From: Trifolium pratense
Taxonomy: Eukaryota > Streptophyta > Magnoliopsida > Fabales > Fabaceae
NCBI RefSeq assembly: GCF_020283565.1
Contig: NC_060063.1
Location: 23,118,777-23,182,776, forward strand
DNA length: 64,000 nucleotides
Direction: 5' to 3'
Part shown: piece after piece, positions 51,525-62,604 of the stretch
Numbering within the stretch: position 1 is the first letter of the stretch
How the letters are laid out: each line of letters opens with the position of its first letter
Notes under the pieces: model-generated
Database searches by the model: none
The model's input: the letters and a program-made list of their open reading frames with translations, nothing else
What the model was told of the DNA's origin: nothing
Position numbers and translations under genes: made by a program

Positions 51525-51670
51525 CTCCCTCCGATTCTATATATAAGAAAATGTTTGTTTTTTAGATTATTGTAAAGTTAATGTATCTAGACAACATTAT
51601 AGTCCAGATACATTAACTTTACAATGAATCTAAAAAACAAACTTTTTCTTATATATAGGACCGGATGGGA
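51525..51670. mobile_element. Stowaway-like MITE
   Basis: Ends CTCCCTCCGATTCTATATAT and ATATAGGACCGGATGGGA, TA on both sides (51523-51524, 51671-51672). Confidence 0.8.
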
Positions 51671-51887
51671 TAGGATCTAAGTTTTGAGACTATCTTTATT
51701 TGAAAATGAGATATTTATTAATTATAAAAAGTCATAAAAGAGATTAATCTATTGCGAAGGATCCTTAAGATAAATTTTATAGTCACTTTTTTTTTCTGCA
51801 TTTTTCATTCGATTATATTTTAATATTCTTATAGGGCCTCTAAATAATTAGAGACGATCCTATATATAGCAGCTCCATGCATGGACC

Positions 51888-52478
51888 TGTTCTGGACTGG
51901 GCCAAGGGCTGGCCCAATCACTTCTGCCCGACATTTGGGGCACGACCCAATAAGGGGAGACTTCCCCGACACGTCAGCCAATGACGTGCCCTGCTCGACA
52001 TGATGGGTAAGCAGCATGTTAAACACGTGCTCATCTATCCATGCATGTTGATCCACTCCATCATAGCTTAACAGCTAAGCAGCACGTTTAGCACGTGCTC
52101 ATTGACCCAACCATATCTGTCACGGAGCTTATCCCTTACCCGCGAATAGCGGAACATCTCCAACCAAGATAGAGGCAAAATAACGGCCTCCCCTACGATA
52201 CAGGGACTATCTTGGCAGTTGAGTCTATTGGGCCGGTTATCCCGGCCCAATAGACCAACCTTTGGCCCAGCGCTGGGGCACTATATAAGCTCTCCTGTAC
52301 AGGAGAGCCAGGTATTCTGATTCATTACTCACTATACTTTCTCTCTCTTCTCTTTGTATCTCTTGCACTCTTTGCTGACTTAGGCATCAGAGCACCTACA
52401 GGTACAAACCCACCCTTTGGTGTGGAAGCTTGCTCAACGGACCGGCCATCAACCTTCTCTGATCATCAGGTAAGATCA
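51888..52478 (+). repeat. 5' LTR of the gag-only gypsy element
   Basis: 591 bp. A TATA box (CACTATATAAGCTC) lies near 52280-52290. R/U5 follows with CTCTCTCTTCTCTTTG. Confidence 0.88.
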
Positions 52479-52577
52479 GTGGCGCCGTCTGTGGGAACTG
52501 AGTTCTTCCCCTTCTTTTGTCTTCATTCAAGACTCTAAAGATCAAAACCAATCCCGTTTTCAACAAACAACTTCATC

Positions 52578-53726
52578 ATGGCTAGTTCATCACAGCAACT
52601 CAACACCAATACCGGTGACGAGAACGTGCTCAACGTTCCACCATCTCCGCCGCCGCAGCATAACACCGTTCTGTCACCGGTGCGTGACGATACCACCGTA
52701 GCGCGCGGTCCAGAAACCGACTCCCGCGACGGACGGGAAACCTCGCTCTCGTCCGATGAAGAAGACGTCGAGGTCCTAACCGATCGTCGAATGGGCAAAC
52801 GCCCGCAGTTGAAGCAAGAAACTCCGGCAAACAACGCTGGACAGCCCGCCACCTTGGCCAATTCCGAGATCACAGCCTTGATTGCTGCTCTGAAACAAAC
52901 AATGGAGGCCATGCAGGCTCAATGTCGTCGACTAGACGAACAAAGTGAAAGAATCGCCGCGCTGGAAAGGAGCCGGCGCCGCAGAAAGACCAACTCTCCC
53001 CCGCGAAGACACCAGGCTACTCCTTCCCCTCCCCGTCCGGCGGCCGTCAAACATCGACGCCTCGACCTAGAGAGGGTCGAAGTTACTCCTCGGAAGAGGG
53101 ATCGTACTCCTCCACATCGCGAGGGTAGACTCTCCCCGGGCAAGAAAGGGAAACACGAAGCTCCGCGCCGCCATTCACCTCAAGGGTTGGCGCTGATGTC
53201 CAAGCAGGGTGCGTCGGGCAGCTACCGCCCTCGCAGATCTCGCAGTCCAACGCCCATGCCAGGCGATTATTCTCCTCGGTCTTCCGAGGACCATTCTCTC
53301 AACGGGAGTGACGAGGGCGATCCCCGATGCCCCCTTTCCAAAGACATCTTGAGGAAGCATATTCCAAAGGGCTTCGAGAGACCTCCTACGCTCCCCGCGT
53401 ACGATGGTTTGACCGACCCCGACGACCACATTGCTAATGTCAACGCTAACTTGGATTTCAGGAATATTAGCGGTGCCATTAGGTGCAGACTATTCCCGAC
53501 CACACTAAGGAAGGGAGCGATGGCATGGTACCAAAGCCTGCCCCCTCAATCTATCCACTCGTGGAGGGATCTTACAGACCAGTTCCCAATTGACCGGGCC
53601 AGCCCCCTCGACAATAGTAAAGAGCCGGGGATCTTGGGCAGTAATCGTCGAAGCAATGCCCCGAGGCTCGGGCGCAACCCAAGCCAGCTCCGGGTCGGTG
53701 ATTGTGTCGACCAACTTATGTTTTGA
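52578..53726 (+). pseudogene. Truncated gypsy gag
   Basis: ATG at 52578 opens a low-complexity Arg/Ser/Pro-rich N-terminus with a short coiled-coil-like stretch (IAALKQTMEAMQAQCRRLDE). The Retrotrans_gag start follows (PLSKDILRKHIPKGFERPP, LPAYDGLTDPDDHI, LRKGAMAWYQSLPPQSI, WRDLTDQF). Just after DLTDQF (about 53585) the family sequence ends. The frame then runs through unrelated DNA, which is the reverse strand of an antisense frame, to a stop at 53726. The capsid C-terminal half, zinc knuckle and pol are absent. Confidence 0.85.
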
Positions 53727-54765
53727 TGCCGCTTGGCTCCCCGTAGCCTCCTCTGTGTCTGACATTTCGAATACCTGAAAAGCAGCGAAGATAAAGTGAA
53801 TTCGACAGTTATATCAAATCCACCATTTCACCGCAATTCAAGTGAAAGGGCGTGAAGTAGGACGAGGACGCTGTCCCCGACCAAAAGCCCTTATCAAAAT
53901 GGCAAAACAAAGACAAAAACAGAGGAGAACCATTTAACAAAGCCTAAAAACGGGGAGAAGGTCCCTGACACAGAGTTTCAGCAAACTCATTTTCTCAAAG
54001 AAAAAGCGGGGAGAAGGTCCCCGACATTCATACAACTCATTTTTCACTTAAAATACTCGCGAAGGCGAAAACGGGGAGAAGGTCCCCGACGCAAGGTTCC
54101 ACTAACCTAACTTTTGTTACGGGGAGAGGAAACAACATTTTCCTCCCCGACGCAAAACTCATAGAATTCCCAGAAATTCATACGATGTTCATCATCTCCT
54201 TCGTAAGTTCATCGCATTTTTCCAGAAAAACGAAGAAACGCTCATCACAATCATCAGGTGTTCATACACTGTCATGGCAATATTCCCAGAAAACGGACAA
54301 AAAACTCAAACTACGCCAAAAATCATAGCACAAAGTTGGCATTTGGCAGTGATTTCACCACAAATAAACACCAAATCACACTAAATACAGTGATTAAACA
54401 CAAAGCCTAAACTAAAGCATCCCCAAATCAACACAGTAAAAGGAACACAAACAAAATGGGTATGAGGAAAGAAAAACCCATTCAAAACACATAAACCCAA
54501 AATAAACCAAAGTTTGCTCTAATCTAAACGCATTCAAAGCGAAAACACAAACCAAAGGCTTAGGTTTGGAAATCAAAACAGAGTAGAACACATTACCTGT
54601 TTGAATGAAGAACTTAAACTTATAAAAGAAATGGAGCTTTGTGAACTGTGAAAAGGGAGTAGGTGAGAGCAGCAGCAAGCAACGAATAGAGAAAGCTAGC
54701 AAAAAGTTCCAAATGATTTTCCTCTTTCCTATTTATAGACTGCAATCCCCCTGCACCCTGCATCG
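53590..54765 (-). other. Antisense transcription unit inside the gypsy element
   Basis: On the minus strand, TATAAAT (54731-54737) is followed by a CT-rich leader and a donor AAACAG/GTAATG (exon end 54597). An 822-bp intron ends at 53775 (TTTTCAG). Nine bases later an ATG (53763-53765) opens MSDTEEATGSQAASKHKLVD and continues DPELAWVAPEPRG to the deletion junction near 53588. Extra antisense frames 5' of the 3' LTR are known in Tat-lineage gypsy elements. I infer that this is the start of such a frame, cut by the deletion that removed pol. I do not recognise the protein family. Confidence 0.5.
53950..54160 (+). repeat. GGGGAGAAGGTCCCCGAC repeats
   Basis: Four spaced copies (about 53958, 54009, 54080 and, degenerate, 54120), each a small palindrome (GGGGA...TCCCC). 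They lie within the antisense intron. Confidence 0.65.
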
Positions 54766-55475
54766 CGAAGCAATGCGCTTGATCGCACGACAGCCGTTGA
54801 TCAGATCCAACGGCTCTGAGTAAAAGCCATCAAATGGCTAAGATTTGATCTATCAGAAAATCAAAAGGCGCGATAGATCCAACGGGTAAGAAACACCCTC
54901 GTAAAACGAGGTAATTAACGTCTGTTTCCAAGACAATCATCACGTCTCTTCGTAGCCCACACACGTGGCGCTAGCAGGCGAAACGTCAAGTCCTTTCGCC
55001 TCACATCAATCTGACGATGCGCTCTTCGAGGATACCATCGATATCCTACAATCAATCTGTCCTCGACATCACGCGCAACCGATAATCCCGGGCAAGCGAA
55101 ACAAACGCCGCAGAACGTGCCCGCAAAACTTGCAGCACCAACAAGACGCAATTCACACAATACTTCCTCGACGATTCGTCGAGGAACTAAAAAACCAATG
55201 ACTTTCAAAGGGAAAATCCCTTCCACTGAACTCCTCCACGAACATCGTGGCGCGCATTGCGAGCAAAGGAAAACTTCCTCCTTGGAAAATCCTCCTCGAC
55301 CTACCACAGAGAAATTTACGAACAACATATACTCTGGTCGCGCAAACGAGCAACAGTCACAGTCAATGAATCATGAACTCCTCCTAGGATTGACGGGGAA
55401 AACAACTCCTCGACATGCGGGCCTGGACCTTAAGTCATTACTCCTATGCCTAGGAGCAACGACTTGGGGGGCTCC

Positions 55476-56066
55476 TGTTCTGGACTGGGCCAAGGGCTGG
55501 CCCAATCACTTCTGCCCGACATTTGGGGCACGACCCAATAAGGGGAGACTTCCCCGACACGTCAGCCAATGATGTGCCCTGCTCGACATGATGGGTAAGC
55601 AGCACGTTAAACACGTGCTCATCTATCCATGCATGTTGATCCACTCCATCATAGCTTAACAGCTAAGCAGCACGTTTAGCACGTGCTCATTGACCCAACC
55701 ATATCTGTCACGGAGCTTATCCCTTACCCGCGAATAGCGGAACAGCTCCAACCAAGATAGAGGCAAAATAACGGCCTCCCCTACGATACAGGGACTATCT
55801 TGGCAGTTGAGTCTATTGGGCCGGTTATCCCGGCCCAATAGACCAACCTTTGGCCCAGCGCTGGGGGCACTATATAAGCTCTCCTGTACAGGAGAGCCAG
55901 GTATTCTGATTCATTACTCACTATACTTTCTCTCTCTTCTCTTTGTATCTCTTGCACTCTTTACTGACTTAGGCATCGGAGCACCTGCAGGTACAAACCC
56001 CCCCTTTGGTGTGAAGCTTGCTCAACGGATCGGCCATCAACCTTCTCTGATCATCAGGTAAGATCA
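55476..56066 (+). repeat. 3' LTR of the gag-only gypsy element
   Basis: 591 bp. Differs from the 5' LTR by about eight substitutions and two single-base indels by eye, so the insertion is older than the copia and chromovirus insertions. Confidence 0.88.
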
Positions 56067-56071
56067 GGACC

Positions 56072-56433
56072 CTATCATTCACAAAAATATTATTAAATTT
56101 AAACCTGCAATTAAAAAGAACTACATAGGCACATATGCCTTCTAAACTACGCAACCTAAACAAAAGATATTACTAAAAATTAACAAATAATCCATTATTA
56201 AGAAAAAAATAAAAATAAATCCAAGGATAGAAATGGAATGACCAAGCACAAATTAGCAACGCATGACAAAGTCCATTCTCATTGTATTTGTTCATGTCGT
56301 GGACTCGTGGTTTAATTGATGCCTGGCCAATTTAATTATTTGACCGTTTTAGCAATGTCAATTTAGTGAACAATATTTAATGCAATTTTTTGAGCTGCTC
56401 TTAATCAACCATTTAGCCAATCAAATACCACTT
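56072..56433. other. Intergenic sequence without a recognisable gene
   Basis: Nothing seen beyond AT-rich DNA. Confidence 0.35.
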
Positions 56434-56445
56434 AAATACCAAATG

Positions 56446-56578
56446 AATTAGTCTGCATTAGCTTAACTCAGTTGATAGGACATTGCATTATATATGCAGG
56501 GGTCGGAGTTAAAACTTCGGTCATCTCACTTATCCATCTTAAAGGTGAAATTTCTACAAACTAGACTTCTTGACAGAA
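56446..56578 (+). mobile_element. tRNA-derived SINE
   Basis: The head TAGCTTAACTCAGTTGATAG resembles a tRNA A box, and GGGTCGGAGTTAAAACTTCG a diverged B box. AAATACCAAATG flanks it (56434-56445 and 56579-56590). It ends in an A-rich tail. Confidence 0.7.
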
Positions 56579-56591
56579 AAATACCAAATGG

Positions 56592-57066
56592 ATTATTAAT
56601 CCCAAATCAAGCACTTTATAGTGGTTAATAAAATTTCCTGCTGTTTAAAAAAAAAAAAAAGACACTTTATAGTGAAGTTCCACTATTGATCTTTAACCCA
56701 ATTTATTTTTTGCACAATCTGTAATCTTATTTGTAATTGAAATATGGTGATTCAAAACCTTCTAATTCAAGAATTTGCAAAGGCCAGATTGAACGTTAGC
56801 ATCCCATGTCAAATATCAAATTAAGAATTTGGTTAAGTTAGAAGAGACTCGCACTATATCTTCTAAGTGCTCTTGGGTCAATATCATAGATAAGGTTTTT
56901 GACAAGAGAAACTTAATGCATTTTATTATTCAAAATATCATGATTACAAGGAGCTATCAACTCATAAATATAACGACTAGTCTTAGAAACGGTCGCCCTT
57001 GCTAAGGTGTGAGTAACACTATTCGCTTGTCGTTTGACAAACTTTTTACCTCAAAGTTAGGATATA
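56592..57066. other. Intergenic sequence without a recognisable gene
   Basis: No frame or known repeat identified. Confidence 0.35.
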
Positions 57067-57453
57067 GGCTCTGTTTGGTAAAATATAGCGGATAACTAAT
57101 AAGTTAGCTTTATAGTGGATGAACTTATTGCGGTTAGCTTATAAGCTAGCTTTTAGCTTATAGCGAATAAATTAGCTGATTGAATTTGTAGTGTTTGCCC
57201 AACACGGTTGAACTAGCTTATAAGTATAAAATGACATAAAAAGATATGTTTAATTAATATTTAATTTTTTTTCAAGTAAGATGACAAAGGTAAAATTGGA
57301 AGAAAATATGACAAGCTATAAGCTCATAAGCTACTTGAAATAGCGTTTGACAAATAAGCTATAAGCTCATTTTTAAAAATTGTTACCAAACAGAACTTTT
57401 AGCTTATAAGCTAAAAGCTATAAGTTAGCTTATTGACCTTCCCAAACAGAGCC
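57067..57453. mobile_element. hAT-like MITE (GGCTCTGTTTGG family)
   Basis: Ends GGCTCTGTTTGGTAAAA and CCTTCCCAAACAGAGCC. The interior is rich in TTATAAGCTAGCTTTTAGC-type repeats. Same family as 11425-11819. Confidence 0.75.
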
Positions 57454-57517
57454 ATATAATAATAACAAAGATTGAATACTAGAAATTATTGAACGAAATT
57501 CAAAGATACCAACGTTC

Positions 57518-57681
57518 AACCAATCGTTAGTTGGTTCAGTGGTGATTGACACTGAACTTGGTAGGGAGGACCGCAATTCGATCTCCTGCAACTACGATCG
57601 GGAGGAGGCTGAAACCACTTGATGTCAGAATTGACCCCCAAACCAGATTCAACTGGTGGTGAAAGTAAAAAAAATAAAATA
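57518..57681 (+). mobile_element. tRNA-derived SINE (legume family)
   Basis: TTGGTTCAGTGGTGATTG (A box) and CGCAATTCGATCTCC (B box), then AACCACTTGATGTCAGAA and a short A-rich tail. ATACCAACGTTC flanks it exactly (57506-57517 and 57682-57693). Confidence 0.85.
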
Positions 57682-57914
57682 ATACCAACGTTCCTAGAAA
57701 GAATTGAATCAACTACTACTTTTGAATCACTTTTGAATCTCCGTTAAAATTACATTTGTTTCTATGAAAATGTAACTCGTTGTCATAATCATTGTATTGA
57801 AATTTTAAATATATTCATAAATGTCTTTTATTTTAATCATTATGGACATAAAAAAAATTATATGTAATCAATTCATTCTTCAAATTTTTGTCAGGTTAAT
57901 TAATTTAATTAATA

Positions 57915-58157
57915 TTTTCTCCGTCCCAAAATATAAGAATCAATTGATCACTGCACGCACACCAATGAATAACTTTGATTTCGAATATCTTTAATTGTGC
58001 ATTACTAAAAATTATAGAAATTTGATATTTTAAAAATACTCGTTAAGATCTTATACGATGATATTTACATTTATATACTTTAAGCAAAATACGTTCAAAA
58101 TAAGATATATGAATATTGCATTTAATCAAATAAGATCTTATAAAATTGGACGGAGAG
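57915..58157. mobile_element. Stowaway-like MITE
   Basis: CTCCGTCCCAAAATATAAG near the left end and AAAATTGGACGGAGAG on the right, TA-flanked. Same family as 14364-14626. Confidence 0.7.
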
Positions 58158-58524
58158 TAAATTAATAATAGAACTATAGAAGAGACACTATGTACCAAAA
58201 AAAAAAAGAGAGACACTATGAATGCGTAAAACTTCCAAAGATAAATGATGATTTTTTTACCCTAATTAATTGATTGAAATTGAAATGTAGGGAAAATACA
58301 AAATAGTGAATGCATTCACCATTACCATTAAAAACTACCAAACATTATTTTAGAAACAAAAATTAAAAACAAGATTAAACCTAACAGAGAAGCTATTAAA
58401 GCAGGAATTTTTTTTTTTTTTTGACAAAAAGCATAAACAGTTTCATCACCTAAGAAATTCACATGCAAAATCACCTAACCATAATGAGTTCTGAAAGATT
58501 GTGAATATGCATTTTTCAATTTCA
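58158..58524. repeat. 3' flank of WEX-like copy 4
   Basis: CCCTAATTAATTGATTGAAA and AGAAACAAAAATTAAAAACA match the 3' flanks of the other copies. Confidence 0.55.
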
Positions 58525-59154
58525 TCATGTATACTTCCAAGCTCTGACATTCTTCCCAATGCGGAAAGCACAATAAGCATCAACACTCGCATAAACAACT
58601 TGTTCATCACTCAGCACTTTATCGTCCCAATAACTTCTTGCAATTTCACCACTCTGTTCAATTTCAAAACCAAGACATTTCTCAACGATTTCATCCACCG
58701 AAGCACGAGCTAGGTTTTCATCTTCATACTCAAGTTCAGCGTAATGCCTCAGATCCAACGGATCTCTGTACATCTCGAATTGGTACTCCGACGACTCCAA
58801 CTTCTGGCGATCGGAATGGTTCCAGAAACCTACAAACGTGTGGTTAGGATTCTCAAGAAAGTTCCGGAGACTCCTTGGAACGTAGGTAGCGTGAGCTAGT
58901 TGGAAGATTAAGCAACGGTTACCGATACAGAGCTGTAAAGTATCAGCTGGAGGATCGCTGCCGCCAGGAGTCCACTGAACGCCGAGGCCGACGACTAAGT
59001 GTATGTCACGGCGGTTGAAAAAAAGTGTGGTGTAAATCCACTTTCTTACTACGGAAGCATTGGCGGTGACTGTTACTTTGATTTTGTTACCGTCCAAGTT
59101 GACGGTGTAAACGTCGTGAGTGTAAATGCGGTCACTGTCGACGATGATCGCCAT
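58525..59154 (-). CDS. WEX-like 3'-5' exonuclease-fold protein with altered motif I (copy 4)
   Basis: 209 residues, one exon, start MAIIVDSDRIYTHDVYTVNL. Motif I is LVVGLGVQW, again without the catalytic Asp and Glu. Motif II FVGFWNHSDRQKL and motif III VVYASVDAYCAF are kept. It lacks a few residues before motif I (RRDIHLVVG instead of RRDLQRNRLVVG). The short acidic linker (ELEYEDENLA) is intermediate between copies 1 and 3. It lies 25 kb from the other copies, with the L1, chromovirus and gypsy insertions between. The upstream CATGCGGTTATGTA block and 3' flank show descent from the same duplicated segment. Intact frame. Confidence 0.85.
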   Translation of the reverse strand: MAIIVDSDRIYTHDVYTVNLDGNKIKVTVTANASVVRKWIYTTLFFNRRDIHLVVGLGVQWTPGGSDPPADTLQLCIGNRCLIFQLAHATYVPRSLRNFLENPNHTFVGFWNHSDRQKLESSEYQFEMYRDPLDLRHYAELEYEDENLARASVDEIVEKCLGFEIEQSGEIARSYWDDKVLSDEQVVYASVDAYCAFRIGKNVRAWKYT

Positions 59155-60159
59155 TTTGGATTTTTGTGATGTGAAAGTGAAAGGAAATGGAAAAGAGTAT
59201 CCGTTGTGAGTGGATTTGTGGAGAGCGGTTATGGACTTTATGGTGGCTGCACCATGCGGTTATGTAGGGTGGGTTTGTTCAAGATATTTTTAATAAAAAT
59301 TTATTATTATTTTTTTAAAAATTTATTTTACTTTTTATATAGAATTTAATTTAATTTAATTTGGAGGGGATTGAAACCACTTGATACCGGAACTTGCCCC
59401 GAACTCTGGATTACTAAGGCCCCCTTCCTCTAGGAACCAGAAGGTGAAAACAAAAAAAAAAAATTAATTTATATAACAAATTTTTTTGATTATTTTATAA
59501 ATGTTATTAGAAATTTACTTGTATAAATGTCTCGTAAATTAGTAGTCTTGTTTGTAGCTTTGAAACGACATTGATATTGAGCGACCTAGGTTTAAACTTA
59601 AGATTTATTTACACTTTTCTGTATTCAAAATGTGTGAATTTAAAGATTAATTTTTTTAAAAAAAATTATTCATAAATAGTGTAAAATAAAAGAGGTTTTA
59701 AAAATATAGATTGTGATGAATATTGTAGAGTCGTCACAATCGAATTAGGAGTATTGTGGAGCTCTCGGATGTGCTACAATCAAGATGGATTATCGATTGA
59801 TAAGTCAGGACTCGGGAGAACATCACAATCGACTATGAAAATTTCGATTAATAAATTAAGAATTAGCGGTACAAGGATTTGATAAGACCGGCAGCAAAAT
59901 CAAAAAAATATATAACTCTTATATTTTTACCCGATCAAAATCTTTATGAAAAAGTTTACAATATTGTAGTACATATAGAAAATATTCTGAATACTTTACC
60001 AAATCAAAATTTTTATGAAAGGAAATTACAATATAGTAGTATATATTTAAAAAACTTATCTCTCTAATAAATTTGGTTTTTTCTATTGGATATGTATATC
60101 CAATGTGTTTGATAAGCTTATCCAACAAATCCAACTATGAATTTGGTCAAAAACTAATA
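59155..60159. other. Intergenic region with a SINE 3' relic
   Basis: Promoter-proximal sequence of WEX-like copy 4 runs to about 59270. At about 59362-59460 is a decayed SINE tail (GAAACCACTTGATACCGGAA ... GGTGAAAAC plus A run). The rest is AT-rich and unassigned. Confidence 0.5.
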
Positions 60160-60274
60160 CTCCATCCGTCCCAAAATATAAGCAAAAATGAGTCAAAAAC
60201 TTGATGTACTTGATTAAAGATTTGGACCAAATACATTCACTTTTATTGACCAACTTTTGCTTATATTTTGGGGG
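60160..60274. mobile_element. Stowaway-like MITE, right end truncated
   Basis: Left end CTCCATCCGTCCCAAAATAT and interior GATTTGGACCAAATACATTC match 13951-14071. The right GACGGAG end is replaced by GGGGAAAT. Confidence 0.65.
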
Positions 60275-60693
60275 AAATATATATTTACCCGTTCATATGA
60301 AAGTTTTAATTGGATATGTTGAAACCGAATTTAATTAGTTAACCGTTTGAGAAATGTCAATTTAGTGAGCTGCTCTTAACTATTTAGCCAATCAAATACC
60401 ACTTTGAATGCCAAATGGATTATTAATGCCCAAATTAAGACACTTTATGATGAAGATTCACTAATATTTAACCCTATTTATTTTTTGCTTAATCTTTAAC
60501 ACTATTTGTAACTGAAATATGGTCATCCAAAACATGTATAGAATGAGAGGTGAGAGGCTAGGATGAGAATGGTTGAAGATCCAAAGGTTGGAGACTAGAT
60601 CATGAATAAGTTTTTCAGAATAAGGCAATTGTGAATAGGTTTTTAGAATAATGCAAATGTAAATAGTTTTTTTTTTTTTTTTTTTTTTTTTTT

Positions 60694-61022
60694 GCAAAAT
60701 TACACTACAGGTCCTTTATCTAATTTTTTTGTAACATTTTGGTCTTTTATCTTTTTTTTGTAACAATTTGTTCCTTTATTTGTTTTTTTGTAACACTTTT
60801 GTCTTTATCTTATTTATTTATAAAAAATAAATGACCAAAGTGCTATAAAAAAAAGATAAAGGATCAAACTGTTACAAAAAAAGAACTAAAGTGTTACAAA
60901 TAAAAAAAATAAAGGACTAAAGTGTTACAAATAAAAGATAAAGGACCAAAATATTACAAAAAAAAAGATAAAGAACCAAAATGTTACAAAAAATAAGATA
61001 AAAGACCTGTAGTATAATTTTG
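60694..61022. mobile_element. Palindromic MULE-type MITE
   Basis: GCAAAATTACACTACAGGTC and its inverse bound arms of TTTGTAACA-GGTCCTTTATC repeats. The termini resemble those of the 25964-27451 element. It is inserted in a T run, so the duplication is not resolvable. Confidence 0.7.
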
Positions 61023-61693
61023 TTTTTTTTTTTAATCGTATCCGCCTCCTAACCTAACAAATTTGTAGGATAGAAATTATAAAAGGTAAGTAGGATAGAA
61101 TAAGGCAATAAACTAGATTATATGATTAATTTATTATATCTCATTAGTGCACCAAACAAATAGATTATAGTAGTAAAATATGATTAGTTTATCATATTCA
61201 GTTTTTTTATTCTGACCATCAAATATCCTTATTGTGGAGATCTGTGATCGAATTTGAACACTTACATAAAATATCTTCACAGGCAAACCACAAGGCTTTT
61301 TAACCAAGAGACCAACTATATGTATCAATTGAATTTTATTTTTTATTACTAGCAGTAGATGATCAAATTGCGGTCCTCCCTACTAAATTTAACGTGAATC
61401 ACCACTAGACCAACAATTGATTGAATATTTTATCTTATTTTTTTTTTTTTACAAAAAACAATCGCCAATTTATGATCATAATATATTTTCACATTTACGA
61501 TGATAAAGCAATTAGGACAAGAGAGGGAGTTGAAATTCAGAAATTGCCAAAAACAAATAAGTAGCATTGACTCATCTTGAACCACTACTCTTGAGGGGAC
61601 TAGCGACCAAAAAGCATAGCGTCAAAATATATCCTATATATATATTAGTACAAATTTTCACCATTAATTTGTTTCATTACCCTTATAACGCCT
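61023..61693. other. Intergenic region with an inverted SINE fragment
   Basis: At about 61362-61425, minus strand, is the 5' half of the legume SINE (TTGGTCTAGTGGTGATTCAC, GTAGGGAGGACCGCAATTTG). No gene otherwise. Confidence 0.5.
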
Positions 61694-61700
61694 TATATAA
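61694..61700 (+). promoter_or_regulatory. TATA box of the PMEI-type gene
   Basis: CCTTATATAACTC lies about 94 bp upstream of the ATG at 61794, a normal plant spacing with a leader of about 60 nt. Confidence 0.55.
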
Positions 61701-61793
61701 CTCAATCCAATTATCCTCTTATCCTTAATTTGTGTTCTATAATCTATTAAGAGAATCATAATCACTATTGTTGTAAAAAAAAATCAAAACAAA

Positions 61794-62405
61794 ATGAAGG
61801 TTTCAAGTTTTTCAACTATGATCATTCTCGTGACCATTTCATTCATTTTTTTCATACCACCAATTCAATGCGCTCGACCAAATCCAGACTCAGACTTAGT
61901 CCAACAAATATGTCAAAAATCACCTAATTACAGTCTTTGCCTTATAACATTAAGATCAAATGTAAATTCAAATGCAAATTTAGATTCAAATATAAATCCA
62001 CATAAATCAAATGAAGATGTTTCAACATTTGCTCATAAAATCCTTGAGGTTGTCGCGGCAAAAGCACCACTCATATTACGACAACTTCAAAATAGCGATG
62101 CGCAAACCGATCACACGCAACTTAAAAGTTGTTTGGATAGTTGCATTACTTCTTACACCAAGATATCAAATGAACTTATGCCACAAGCTCTAGAATTTGT
62201 GGACAAAGGTGATTTGAATAGTGCAAAAGAGAATGCAAATATTACAGGAAATTTAGCTGAAGCTTGTGAGAAGGATTGTAGTGGCACTACTAGTGCAACT
62301 ATTTCACCAATTGGGGATGGTAATCAATATGTGCAAGATATGTGCGCAATTATTGTGTCTATGATTACCAATTTTCCTCAATCAAATCAACAAACTTTGG
62401 CATAA
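61794..62405 (+). CDS. Secreted pectin methylesterase/invertase inhibitor-type protein
   Basis: Single exon, 203 residues. Residues 1-26 form a signal peptide (IILVTISFIFFIPP core, cut likely after QCA), so the protein enters the secretory pathway and probably the cell wall. The mature part has the PMEI-domain layout: an N-terminal hairpin closed by Cys40 and Cys49 (ICQKSPNYSLC), helices, then LKSCLDSCITSY (Cys113, Cys117) and EACEKDC (Cys158, Cys162). The usual second disulfide would be Cys113-Cys158; Cys117, Cys162 and Cys184 are extra. This family inhibits pectin methylesterases or acid invertases in 1:1 complexes, and sequence alone does not say which. Asn-rich repeats at residues 56-68 (NVNSNANLDSNIN) are unusual and sit in a loop region. 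No introns, intact frame, TATA box upstream. Confidence 0.85.
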   Translation: MKVSSFSTMIILVTISFIFFIPPIQCARPNPDSDLVQQICQKSPNYSLCLITLRSNVNSNANLDSNINPHKSNEDVSTFAHKILEVVAAKAPLILRQLQNSDAQTDHTQLKSCLDSCITSYTKISNELMPQALEFVDKGDLNSAKENANITGNLAEACEKDCSGTTSATISPIGDGNQYVQDMCAIIVSMITNFPQSNQQTLA

Positions 62406-62604
62406 ATTTTTTAGTATAGTAATTTTTGGTTTTTTTTTTTTTTTTTTTTGTGACTAAAATTATGGGTTTGTCTTATTTTGTGTATATATTGTATTGATAT
62501 ATTTATGCCTTTTATGACCTTTGAGTTTTTGTTTTCTTATGTTGATAAATATGTTTCCATAATTTATACATTATAAAACATGAAGTTAAATCTTTACCAC
62601 AGTG

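Larger units (their letters stand above)
51888..56066 (+). mobile_element. Ty3/gypsy-like element, gag-only derivative
   Basis: LTRs 51888-52478 and 55476-56066 (591 bp each, about ten differences) start TGTTCTGG and end TAAGATCA. They are flanked by GGACC (51883-51887 and 56067-56071). A primer-binding site, TGGCGCCGTCTGTGGG, begins at 52480, one base after the LTR. A G-rich tract (TTGGGGGGCTCC) abuts the 3' LTR. Only the N-terminal part of gag remains; pol is missing. The 3' half (53590-55475) is non-coding in the sense direction but looks like an antisense gene. The primer site and LTR ends recall Tat/Retand-type or RIRE2-like gypsy elements. Confidence 0.88.

Noticed and set aside
52535..52912. 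125-codon minus-strand frame
   Set aside because: Antisense to the GC-rich gag start; no independent start context or motifs.
53505..53765. Independent 86-residue host gene
   Set aside because: It crosses the deletion junction and runs antisense through gag. Only the part right of about 53588 is likely to be real antisense coding sequence.
57518..57681. tRNA gene
   Set aside because: A and B boxes are present, but no cloverleaf or acceptor stem. Target duplications and an A-rich tail show a SINE.
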